Positions 1 to 7,169 are shown, numbered from the stretch's first letter. The stretch is DNA of 10,432 nt from an uncultured bacterium (GCA_905215035.1 CAJMOJ010000063.1:1-10432); one strand, 5' to 3'. A program made the numbers and translations. Notes: a model not told the origin generated them from the sequence alone.

Positions 1-79
1 CGGTGAACTGCGTCTCAAATTCAAGACTTACTAATTCAGCTAAATAATCATTTATGCGAATATAAAACTGTTTTGGCAT
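1..79 (-). CDS. Start of an unknown protein (partial, runs off window)
   Basis: An open frame of 26 codons begins with ATG at 79 and stays open to the window edge. The peptide begins MPKQFYIRINDYLAELVSLE. Its ATG shares one base with the TAA stop of the gene upstream on the same strand (TAATG), a typical arrangement for translational coupling. The ribosome site is weak (GAAGAG), so its translation probably depends on the upstream gene. I do not recognise the family from 26 residues. It appears to be the third member of a tightly packed cluster with the genes at 79-429 and 426-818. Confidence 0.6.
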   Translation of the reverse strand, partial: MPKQFYIRINDYLAELVSLEFETQFT

Positions 80-429
80 TAGCGCTCTTCAGCTACGTAG
101 GCTCGGGTGCTGCGGGGAAATTCACGCTTGAAAGCTTCTTTAATGAGGCGTTTGTCTTTTGATCCGGCTGTGAGTATTAAACGATCTGATTCGAATCCCT
201 GCTCGGTGAGTATCCAGGTGTTTTCGCTAGAATGGTTGTCATTAGCCTTTCTAGTAGCCTTGTCTGTTGTTTCATTTTCCTTATCTGTGTCACTACTGCT
301 TGCTTCTGTTCGCTGCAGTGAAATTGAACGATCCTTTTTGAATGTATAGAGCGTAATAGCTTTGAGCGTTTTATCAGACATAGCGTTAAAGAGTTTTGCT
401 TGTGCTTGTTTGATTGGCATAAGTTTCAT
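79..429 (-). CDS. Unknown 116-residue charged protein in a coupled cluster
   Basis: This is a small soluble protein with no signal peptide or membrane segment. Residues about 1-42 form a folded-looking segment. Residues about 43-69 are low complexity, rich in S, T, D, E, N and K. A C-terminal part follows (WILTEQGFESDRLILTAG, then a basic helix-like stretch with KDKRLIKEAFKREF). The ATG overlaps the TGA of the upstream gene by four bases (ATGA), and a GGAAG element lies 8 bases upstream. Its own stop overlaps the next start (TAATG). Because it follows a possible RelE/HigB-like gene it could be an antitoxin or accessory partner, but I see no clear helix-turn-helix or other known antitoxin fold. 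The function is unknown. Confidence 0.65.
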   Translation of the reverse strand: MKLMPIKQAQAKLFNAMSDKTLKAITLYTFKKDRSISLQRTEASSSDTDKENETTDKATRKANDNHSSENTWILTEQGFESDRLILTAGSKDKRLIKEAFKREFPRSTRAYVAEER

Positions 430-818
430 GATGACTTCTTCCCTAGAAAGCGATCAAGTTCAGTGGTGAATGCTCGTTTTTGCAGCGTGTGTGAAAGGTA
501 GATAACAGTGGTAGTATCGCCATCTATAACAAAAGCAACACGAACTGCACCCGGCTCGTTTGTATTAACGCGGCATTCTCGAATAGGGAGTCCATGCCAT
601 CGAAGCGCTGTTGCGAACTTTGACTTAAATAAGCCATTCTCAAGTTGAGTGGTAACCGTGCGTACAATGGAGGATTTTAACTGGGGGTATTTTTTTAGAA
701 GTGTTGAACAGCCGTGTTTATCGAACACAATCATGTTCGAAGTAGTCTCATTAAGCGTGGATGTGTTAGCTGTAGCGGTGGAGGTTGTTATGTTTGAGCT
801 TTTTGCCTTACTGTTCAT
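426..818 (-). CDS. Possible RelE/HigB-like toxin-fold protein
   Basis: The protein has 130 residues. The first 28 or so are low complexity, rich in S, T, N and A. The rest has a helix-helix then beta-strand pattern. The C-terminal half, with IRECRV, then VRVAFVIDGDTTTVIYLSH, then QKRAFTTELDRFL, resembles RelE/HigB mRNA-interferase folds, where lrElRv, yRvlyf and lhgF.KKt elements occur in that order. This is a motif-level resemblance only, and the usual paired lysines are replaced by QKR. The start is well supported by AAGGAGG five bases before the ATG. The stop overlaps the next start (ATGA), so the two proteins are probably made together, as in HigBA-type modules where the toxin gene comes first. 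A divergent non-toxin homologue remains possible. Confidence 0.5.
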   Translation of the reverse strand: MNSKAKSSNITTSTATANTSTLNETTSNMIVFDKHGCSTLLKKYPQLKSSIVRTVTTQLENGLFKSKFATALRWHGLPIRECRVNTNEPGAVRVAFVIDGDTTTVIYLSHTLQKRAFTTELDRFLGKKSS

Positions 819-904
819 AACAACCTCCTTTTTTCTGCACTTTGATTCTAGCGAGATTTAGTAAGAGGAATGAGCCGCTATGTAAGTATTCATATGAGTG
901 TTGC

Positions 905-1849
905 TCAGCGACAACCAATTCGTTGAGTATCGTGGCTCGTATGCGATGGGGCTGTATCTGAGTTGACTGTATTGTCATTGGGCCAAACAAGTGCTTTACC
1001 TACACGATGAGGCTTTGTGTTTGGCGCATATACGCCGAGACAATATCCTTTGTACCCACATGTGGGACAGGTGAGTTTTCTCATTTCTCCATGGCGGGGT
1101 GTATGCGCAGCAAAGAATACCTTCTTAAAAGGTGGTCGAAATATTGTTTTGTCCTCTGGACATATATAGGCGGTATGAGAATAGTAGTACCAAGTGATAC
1201 CTATGCCGGCTGCAATAGTAAAGATAAGGCCTATCGCAAAGGGCCACCAAATGCTTGATAGTATTCCATAGACCAGCCCGCCGATCCAGGCGATATCCAT
1301 GAGGATGCCAATGACAAGCATCCAAATAAGCATGGTTTTAAACTTTTTGCGGCTTTCCATAATGGTGGCTATGACCCCGAAGGAAGTAGGGTTGAGTACT
1401 GAGAGGTATTCGAGACCGTTTTTGAGTTCATGGAGTCGTTCGAGTCGTGCTTGGTCTGCTTCGATTTGCTCAGTAAGTGCTTGCTCTTGTTCGTGAACGA
1501 GAAAGCAAAGCATGCTTTGAGGATTTTCGTCATTGAGGAGATCGGCTATGTTAGCAAGAGAAAATCCGAGGTCTTTAAGAAAGCAAATGATACGCAAGCG
1601 TTGTAGATCGTCTTTCGAGTAGAGACGCCGACCGCCATCGGTCAAAGCACTTGGCTTCAAGAGGCCTTTGGTGTCGTAGAACTGAACGGTGCGCACGGTA
1701 ACACCGCATTGCTTAGCGAGCTCTCCTGTTGTATACGTGAGTTCGGATGTACGGTTATCTGCTGGTTGCGTTGATTGCGTTGATTGTGACTCGTATGCGT
1801 GCGCCTTTATACCTGTATTTGTACCTGTATTTGTTGTGTAATGGGCCAT
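905..1849 (-). CDS. MerR-family regulator with two membrane helices and a zinc-ribbon tail
   Basis: The protein has 314 residues. I chose the ATG at 1849 because AGGAGGTG lies 7 bases upstream; an in-frame start 12 codons earlier lacks this. Residues 1-36 are a low-complexity leader. Residues 38-105 are a MerR winged helix-turn-helix (TTGELAKQCGVTVRTVQFYD, then the GGRRLYS wing), followed by a dimerisation coiled coil to about 148. Two hydrophobic segments (about 172-194 and 203-223) come next. A cytoplasmic-side cysteine cluster follows: C230 in CPED, then C261, C264 and C270 in CPTCGYKGYC. The first pair has Asp233 where a second cysteine would be expected. The layout suggests a membrane-anchored one-component regulator, perhaps sensing metal, redox state or envelope state. 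A perfect palindrome upstream (1903-1922) is a likely autoregulatory site. The inducer cannot be told from the sequence. Confidence 0.85.
   Translation of the reverse strand: MAHYTTNTGTNTGIKAHAYESQSTQSTQPADNRTSELTYTTGELAKQCGVTVRTVQFYDTKGLLKPSALTDGGRRLYSKDDLQRLRIICFLKDLGFSLANIADLLNDENPQSMLCFLVHEQEQALTEQIEADQARLERLHELKNGLEYLSVLNPTSFGVIATIMESRKKFKTMLIWMLVIGILMDIAWIGGLVYGILSSIWWPFAIGLIFTIAAGIGITWYYYSHTAYICPEDKTIFRPPFKKVFFAAHTPRHGEMRKLTCPTCGYKGYCLGVYAPNTKPHRVGKALVWPNDNTVNSDTAPSHTSHDTQRIGCR
1766..1834 (-). repeat. Short in-frame tandem repeats in the MerR leader
   Basis: Two coding minisatellites lie in the unconserved N-terminal leader of the MerR gene. A 12-bp unit (ACCTGTATTTGT on the plus strand) is present twice without mismatch at 1811-1834 and encodes a TNTG repeat. 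A 9-bp unit (TTGCGTTGA) is present twice at 1766-1783, with a degenerate third start, and encodes an STQ repeat. Both periods are multiples of three, so copy-number change by replication slippage would lengthen or shorten the leader without breaking the frame. Confidence 0.85.
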
Positions 1850-1902
1850 AGTTACACCTCCTTTCTGGGGTTCATTTGACAACATGACGCAACGTTACGA
1901 GC

Positions 1903-1922
1903 AATACCTTACGTAAGGTATT
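1903..1922. promoter_or_regulatory. Perfect 20-bp palindrome, probable MerR operator
   Basis: The sequence AATACCTTACGTAAGGTATT is self-complementary over all 20 bases. It lies 53 bp before the MerR start codon. Dyads of this kind with ACCTTAC/GTAAGGT arms are typical of MerR-family operators. Reading the minus strand, a candidate -35 (TTGCAA, 1937-1932) is followed after 20 bp by TAAGGT inside the dyad, giving the elongated spacing that MerR promoters often have. The dyad itself is seen directly; operator and promoter function are inferred. Confidence 0.65.
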
Positions 1923-1945
1923 TTTTTAGAATTGCAATTTTTTGT

Positions 1946-2015
1946 TGAAGAAGCCTTGTTAAAGAGTCTTGCTGAAGAGGCCTTTTGAACGCATTGTCCA
2001 GAACGTATCCAGAAC
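1946..2015. repeat. Short direct repeats in the MerR upstream gap
   Basis: The 217-bp gene-free gap at 1850-2066 holds, besides the palindrome, two sets of direct repeats. TGAAGA(A/G)GCCTT occurs at 1946-1957 and 1973-1984 (27-bp spacing). TCCAGAAC occurs at 1997-2004 and 2008-2015 (11-bp spacing). No convincing terminator follows the upstream gene, and the gap encodes no credible protein. The repeats could be extra binding sites or simply neutral. Confidence 0.5.
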
Positions 2016-2066
2016 TTTTTTTTGAGTCCGTTTATAAGCGGTGGCAGAATTGACAGCAAAATTTGA

Positions 2067-2981
2067 CTAGAAACTCTCCTGGTGTACTTTGGATAAAAGC
2101 TCATCGTCAAACGCACGGGGCTCAAACGACGTCATGGGCATACCAAGTGAGAGCATAGCTTCAAGCTTCCAAGGTTCAGGAATGCCTAATAAATCAGCAA
2201 CAAAATCTTGGGTTGATCTGCCGTCACTTGCTGTGCGCATGCGTCCTTGGATCCAACAACTTGCCACGCCTGAGGCCGATGCTTCGAGATGCATATTTGC
2301 CATGACAATAGAGCAATCTTCGATCCACGTATCCGCAACATCCGGGTTACCTAGTACGACAATAGCAGCGTTTGCCTCTGTAAGCATTGCCGCACCGGCG
2401 TCACGACATTCTGCCAGCTTGGTTAGGGTGTTGTGGTCGCGTACAACAATAAGCTCCCACGGTCTGCGTTTGCGCCCTGATAGAGAGAGCAATCCAGCGC
2501 GTACAATGCGATCGAGGAGCTCTTGTGGAATCGTCTCTCCTGAGTAGTGCCGTACACTTTGTCTATCGGTGAGGGCTGCAAGCACATCAACTCCTAGTTG
2601 TGGTGCAAACTCTTCTTTGCGCGGCAATATTTCTATCCAGCACCCATCGGGGTCTTCAATAAAGTAGAGCCCCATCGCCTTATTCTCATGACATATGCAG
2701 CCCATCTGTTCATGAATTGCATGAGCCGCTTCAAGATCAGGTACGGTGAAAGCAAGGTGCGAGTCGCGACCGCCATTGTTGTAGGGTTCGATGCGTCCGC
2801 GGTTCCAGGTAAGCTCGAGCTGGAATCCACAACTTTCATTGCCAATGAAGACGTTGAGCCAAGAGCCATCGTCAGGTCCCATGCGGCGGATTTCGGTCAT
2901 GCCAAGCGCTTGCTTATAAAAGGCGAGCGAGGCATCAAGATCAAGAACGTGTAAGCAGCGATGAATTGCACGACTTTCCAT
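2067..2981 (-). CDS. Glyoxalase I-like (VOC) and nitroreductase fusion protein
   Basis: The protein has 304 residues and two domains. Residues 1-121 are a vicinal oxygen chelate domain of the glyoxalase I type. Matching E. coli GloA by its motifs (IHRCLHV, LELTWNRG, SHLAF, EDPDGCWIEIL), all four metal ligands are present as H7, E56, H75 and E117. Residues 130-304 are a nitroreductase-family flavoprotein domain with the FMN-phosphate motif RQSVR at 140-144, a RPWELIVV segment and a LSLGMP C-terminal segment. The first domain would act on 2-oxoaldehyde adducts or a related substrate; the second would perform NAD(P)H-dependent reduction using FMN. The start has GGAA 8 bases upstream. The gene begins 14 bp after the solute-binding protein gene and is probably cotranscribed with it. 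The protein is cytoplasmic. Substrates are unknown. Confidence 0.85.
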   Translation of the reverse strand: MESRAIHRCLHVLDLDASLAFYKQALGMTEIRRMGPDDGSWLNVFIGNESCGFQLELTWNRGRIEPYNNGGRDSHLAFTVPDLEAAHAIHEQMGCICHENKAMGLYFIEDPDGCWIEILPRKEEFAPQLGVDVLAALTDRQSVRHYSGETIPQELLDRIVRAGLLSLSGRKRRPWELIVVRDHNTLTKLAECRDAGAAMLTEANAAIVVLGNPDVADTWIEDCSIVMANMHLEASASGVASCWIQGRMRTASDGRSTQDFVADLLGIPEPWKLEAMLSLGMPMTSFEPRAFDDELLSKVHQESF

Positions 2982-2995
2982 ACTAGTTCCTTTCC

Positions 2996-4381
2996 TTACG
3001 CGTCTTGGAGCGCATCAAGCTTAGCCATGCACTCATCAACACTTGCGCCACCTAAAAGGTCACGGACGATCAAGCAGACATTACCCCATTGCTCCACATT
3101 CATGCTGGCATTTGATGCAAGAACATAGGTGTTTTCACCTTCGACTTTATTGCTTAGCGGTTTGAGTGCGTCAACGCATGCTACGCTTACATTTTTAGAA
3201 GGTGAAATAACTTGGTTGGTTTCAGCGTAGAGTTGTAGTGCGTCTTCTGAAAGCATGACATTCATAACATCGCGTGCTTCGTCAAGATGTTCAGCTTTAG
3301 TTGATACAGCATATCCCGTCATAGAGAGTACAGGCATTTGGCCTTTGTCACTCGGAAAACCAATTACTTCCATGTTGAAGGAAGGATTACCATAGGCTGT
3401 ATCGGTATTCGCTGCTCCCCAATAGGCCATGACGATAGGTGTCTTGCCCTCCATAAAATCTGAGCCTTCTCCTACTCCTTCAAAGGCCTCGCTGGTAAGA
3501 GCGTTTTCAGCATCAATATATCCTGCATCAATAAGCTGTTGCAAAAATTCAAAGCCAGGACGCATATAGTCACTGTAGCGAGCGTCGCCTGCATTTAATG
3601 CTGCAATTTCTGCTTCAATATCGCCACCGTTATACATATCTGCATATGCTTGGGCAAAAACAAAGGTTTCTAACCACCAACGATTTGCTCCAATAGGAGT
3701 ATCGTAACCGTGCTCTTTTAGCACGCGACAGCACTCTAAGAATTCTTCAGGCGTGTTAGGGAGTTCTAAGTTGCAGTCTTTGAAAATATCCTTGTTGATA
3801 AAAAGACCGTACGCTACTACTTCTTGGGGGATTGCAACGAGTTTGCCATCTATGGTATTGGCGGCACGCACTACCTCACGCAGATTCTGAGCGCAGGGGA
3901 GATCAGAGAGATCAGTCAAAAGACCCTCGTTGCCCATTTGAACAATGACATCAGTGTTGAGCAAAAACATATCGTCTTTACCGCTGCGTACGCGCTCAAT
4001 ACAGACTTCGTCATATGTTTTGTCCTGGTAGGTTTCAGCGGTGTAGGTATGGTACGCAACAGTGATACCAGTATCCTCTTCGGCCATAGCGATGGTCATA
4101 TCAGACGCGGTGCGCGCTGTATTTTTGGCATCTGCACTGGCTTTTTCCATAGGGCTAAAGAAGTTTACCGTTGATCCTGATGCATTATCTTGAACCGCTA
4201 AGTCTTTAGATTTGCTCGAGTCATCACATGCCGTAAGTGAAAACATGGTGAGAGCAAGTATTGCTGCAAAAATACCCGCTGCAAGTACCATCAACAGTGG
4301 CTTGTTTTGGGGTTTAGTAATGGATTTGGCAGCTAGGGTAGCGGATGTTGTAGTGGGTAGATTGTCGGGCGTTTTGGTCAT
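2996..4381 (-). CDS. Extracellular solute-binding lipoprotein, family 1
   Basis: The protein has 461 residues. I chose the ATG at 4381 because AAAGGA lies about 8 bases upstream; a TTG twelve codons earlier is open but has no comparable site. A 28-residue S/T-rich cytoplasmic leader precedes a hydrophobic signal segment (about 29-48) that ends in the lipobox LTAC, so Cys52 should be lipidated and the protein anchored outside the membrane. The mature part resembles the sugar/oligosaccharide-binding proteins of ABC importers (INKDIF, NTPEEFLECCRVLK, FMEGKTPIVMAYWG and TGYAVS segments). No permease or ATPase gene is next to it. Instead it lies 28 bp after a hybrid sensor kinase gene, which suggests that it presents a ligand to the kinase or serves a transporter encoded elsewhere. 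The ligand is not predictable here. Confidence 0.88.
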   Translation of the reverse strand: MTKTPDNLPTTTSATLAAKSITKPQNKPLLMVLAAGIFAAILALTMFSLTACDDSSKSKDLAVQDNASGSTVNFFSPMEKASADAKNTARTASDMTIAMAEEDTGITVAYHTYTAETYQDKTYDEVCIERVRSGKDDMFLLNTDVIVQMGNEGLLTDLSDLPCAQNLREVVRAANTIDGKLVAIPQEVVAYGLFINKDIFKDCNLELPNTPEEFLECCRVLKEHGYDTPIGANRWWLETFVFAQAYADMYNGGDIEAEIAALNAGDARYSDYMRPGFEFLQQLIDAGYIDAENALTSEAFEGVGEGSDFMEGKTPIVMAYWGAANTDTAYGNPSFNMEVIGFPSDKGQMPVLSMTGYAVSTKAEHLDEARDVMNVMLSEDALQLYAETNQVISPSKNVSVACVDALKPLSNKVEGENTYVLASNASMNVEQWGNVCLIVRDLLGGASVDECMAKLDALQDA

Positions 4382-4409
4382 AGAGAACGTCCTTTCTTGT
4401 TTGAATTTC

Positions 4410-7130
4410 TTATTCAATAAACTGATCGACTGCTTTTTTCAAATCATCCATTTCAAGCGGTTTGGCTAAATGAGCATTCATGCCTGCAGCAAGGGCAGCT
4501 TGTTCATCTTCCGTAAAAGCGTCTGCGGTCATAGCAAAGATAGGGATAGTTTGAGCGTCTTCTCTTTGGAGTGATCGGATTGCGCGTGCTGCTTCATGTC
4601 CGTTCATGACAGGCATTTGCACGTCCATGAGAATGGCGTCGAACTCACCGGGTTCACACTGATCAAAACGCTCAACGACAAGCTGACCATTTTCAACAAT
4701 CTCAACCGTTGCTCCCTCGAGTTCGAGAAGGTCAGTGAGGATGCTTGCGTTAAGGAAATTGTCTTCAGCTGCCAAAAAATGTTTGCCTTCTAAAACATGG
4801 TCGAGTTGTGAGGTACTGTTTGCATCAAGATTAAGAAGGGTAGTGATTTTTGCTTTCAACATTGAAGGGAAGAAAGGCTGGGTGAGAATATCACTTCGAG
4901 GAGGAAGTGTTGGCTGTTCAATTTGACGTTGGTCTTGGTTGGAATCGTCGCTGGAATAATGTGATCCCTGTTTTTGCATAAAGAGCAGCACAGCGTTTGA
5001 AGTGTTTGCTGGGGTGTCTGTGCTTGCTGAGACAGACATGTCCACCGGAGCGGATGCATCTGTTGGGGTGGGCGTACCCGCTGAAGCGGATGTATCTGTT
5101 GGGGTATCCGAGTGGAGAGAGGCGCGTAGTTTTTCTGCTTGAGATACAGTCGCTTTATCGACAACATCACAGCTATAAAGAATAAGATCATAGCTGGCCT
5201 TATCGGACGACATATTAGGCAACTTATCAGACGATGAAGCAATATCGCTAACAATGTCGACTACAACGCCCGTGCCCTCCATCATATCTTGTATATCTTG
5301 AGTTGCTTGCATGGCGTTAGTGGAAGAATCTACAACAAGCATGCGTTTGATACCGGCGCGTTCCCAGAAGAAGCTTAAAGCTTGCTCTTCAGGGATGCGC
5401 AATTCAAGATCAACACTAAAAAGAGATCCCTTGCCTTCTTCGCTTTCAACACTGATGGTTCCGCCCATTAAGTCGACTAAACTTTTCGTGATAGACATAC
5501 CAAGACCAGTGCCTTGAATCTTATTGGTGGTGGAATTCTCAGCGCGGGTAAACGCATCAAAGATGGTTTCCAAGAATTCAGGGGTCATGCCGTATCCTGT
5601 GTCTTCAACTTCAATACGGATGCGCTCACGATGTTCACTTCGTTGAGGCAGCCCGATAAAGCGCAGCCAAATGGTGCCATTTTCAGGAGTGTATTTGATG
5701 GCGTTAGACAATAAGTTTATAAGGATCTGATTAAGGTGAGTCTCATCGCCAATTACGCGCTCGTGATGAATAGAAGAGATCTCGGTATAGAACGTTTGAT
5801 GTTTGTTGGCCGCCATGGGGGATATGATAGATTCGACTGCAGAGAGTAGATCACCTAAATCGAATTCCTCAAACTTTAGGGATGCTTTTCCGCTTTCAAT
5901 CTTTGAGATGTCGAGTACGTCGTTAATGAGATCAAGAAGATGCTTACCTGATGAGGTAATCTTTCCAGCATAATCGCGTACTTTGTTGGCATCGTCTGCC
6001 TCGCGTCCAATGATGTTGGCAAAGCCAAGTACGGCATTCATAGGCGTGCGAATATCGTGCGACATATTAGCAAGAAATACGGATTTTGATTCATTGGCGA
6101 GTTGCGCTGCCTGAAGCGCTTGGGCAAGCTGTGCTGCGTGTTGAGCGCGTTCTGCTTCTCGTGCTTGTTGTGCAAGCGTTTGCTTGCGACGATTAAAGGC
6201 AAACAGCGCCACACAGAGGCAAAATGCTAATGCTGTTATGCATACGACAAGCATTACTGCCATGTTGACCGCTTGCGCTTCTTGCTGGATAGCATTCATA
6301 GGAACGTATCCAACCAGATAGATTGTGCCGTTATTGATTGACCATAAGAAACAAAGGGAATCTTGTCCTTGCACTTGGTGGGCAAACATGACATTGCGGC
6401 GCTCGTCAATGCCATCGGTTACGATTTTGAGAATGTCTGAATCAGTGATTGCGTTTGCACGATAAAAATCTTCAAGGTTTATATGCCCTGCGTCACGTTC
6501 ACCCATACCTTCAGGCTTTAACACAAATCGTTCATTAGTGACATCCATCAAATAGAGTACTGCCTGGTTGCCATAGAAACTACGGGGGAGTGCTTCATCA
6601 ACGGTGTCAAACGTGTACTCCATATAAAGCGTGCCCATTGTTTGTCCTGAGCGTTCAACGGGGCATGCCATGGTATAGGCCCACGTACCCATCGCGTTGA
6701 CGTATGATTGAGAAAGGGAAAGCCCTGAAATGTCTCCATCATCGGTAAAATCAAGATGCGCAGGGTTGAAGGGTGTGCCGTTGTTAGAGATTCCTTCGGT
6801 GGCGTCGCTTGGAACATATGAAATGAGAGAGGCGGCCTCTCCGTTTGGAATATGGATTATGGTTGCGATGGGGTCATCGGCTTCTGCGAGTTCTTGTGCA
6901 GTTACGCGTTGAAAGTCGGCTTCACTTTGAAAGATAACCTCAATGGTGCTTTTCATAAGATTGAGATTCTCATTGAGGTTTGAGATGGCAGCTTCGGACA
7001 TGTCATCATAAGTCTTTTTTGCGATACCCCAGATTGCGACACCCATGAGTGCAAAAATTAGCACGCCAACAAGAATAAGCCGGACTGAAGTCCGTTTTTC
7101 TTGATTGTCTCGTTTTGCTGTTTGGGTCAA
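4410..7130 (-). CDS. Hybrid sensor histidine kinase with Cache-like sensor and two receiver domains
   Basis: The protein has 906 residues. The start is TTG at 7130, with AAGGA upstream and no in-frame ATG between it and the preceding stop; the first internal Met is inside the first membrane helix. Domains: membrane helix 17-36; extracytoplasmic region 38-287, the size of a double Cache sensor; membrane helix 289-312; an Ala/Gln-rich signalling helix 314-350 in place of HAMP; HisKA with the phosphorylated His358 in SHDIRTP; an ATPase domain with N476, G1 box DTGYGM (510-515), F box about 523-529 and G2 box GTGLGM (540-545); a degenerate receiver about 595-765; and an intact C-terminal receiver 784-906 with E789/D790, phosphoacceptor D836, T868 and K890. 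There is no HPt domain or output domain, so phosphate must pass to a partner encoded elsewhere. It heads the operon with the solute-binding lipoprotein. Confidence 0.92.
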   Translation of the reverse strand: MTQTAKRDNQEKRTSVRLILVGVLIFALMGVAIWGIAKKTYDDMSEAAISNLNENLNLMKSTIEVIFQSEADFQRVTAQELAEADDPIATIIHIPNGEAASLISYVPSDATEGISNNGTPFNPAHLDFTDDGDISGLSLSQSYVNAMGTWAYTMACPVERSGQTMGTLYMEYTFDTVDEALPRSFYGNQAVLYLMDVTNERFVLKPEGMGERDAGHINLEDFYRANAITDSDILKIVTDGIDERRNVMFAHQVQGQDSLCFLWSINNGTIYLVGYVPMNAIQQEAQAVNMAVMLVVCITALAFCLCVALFAFNRRKQTLAQQAREAERAQHAAQLAQALQAAQLANESKSVFLANMSHDIRTPMNAVLGFANIIGREADDANKVRDYAGKITSSGKHLLDLINDVLDISKIESGKASLKFEEFDLGDLLSAVESIISPMAANKHQTFYTEISSIHHERVIGDETHLNQILINLLSNAIKYTPENGTIWLRFIGLPQRSEHRERIRIEVEDTGYGMTPEFLETIFDAFTRAENSTTNKIQGTGLGMSITKSLVDLMGGTISVESEEGKGSLFSVDLELRIPEEQALSFFWERAGIKRMLVVDSSTNAMQATQDIQDMMEGTGVVVDIVSDIASSSDKLPNMSSDKASYDLILYSCDVVDKATVSQAEKLRASLHSDTPTDTSASAGTPTPTDASAPVDMSVSASTDTPANTSNAVLLFMQKQGSHYSSDDSNQDQRQIEQPTLPPRSDILTQPFFPSMLKAKITTLLNLDANSTSQLDHVLEGKHFLAAEDNFLNASILTDLLELEGATVEIVENGQLVVERFDQCEPGEFDAILMDVQMPVMNGHEAARAIRSLQREDAQTIPIFAMTADAFTEDEQAALAAGMNAHLAKPLEMDDLKKAVDQFIE
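4998..5108 (-). repeat. S/T/P/A-rich degenerate repeat within the kinase gene
   Basis: This segment encodes residues about 675-711, a linker rich in Thr, Ser, Ala, Pro and Asp with an approximate 12-residue period. At DNA level, GCGGATG(C/T)ATCTGTTGGGGT occurs at 5050-5069 and 5086-5105, 36 bp apart with one mismatch. The repeat is inserted in the degenerate first receiver domain, between its beta strands, where an active receiver would not tolerate it. Confidence 0.75.
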
Positions 7131-7169
7131 CGCAAACCGTCCTTGTGCTGTAAGGTATCTATAAGCTGT

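Noticed and set aside
1895..2125. A 76-codon minus-strand frame in the gap before the MerR gene
   Set aside because: It overlaps the end of the nitroreductase domain and the palindrome, has an atypical composition and no convincing start site.
2089..2547. A 152-codon plus-strand frame opposite the nitroreductase domain
   Set aside because: It is antisense to a domain with clear conserved motifs and reads as a low-complexity shadow with no recognisable features.
4856..5254. A 132-codon minus-strand frame inside the kinase gene
   Set aside because: It is an alternative frame of the repeat-rich pseudo-receiver; the Pro/Gln/Leu repeats merely reflect the DNA repeat.
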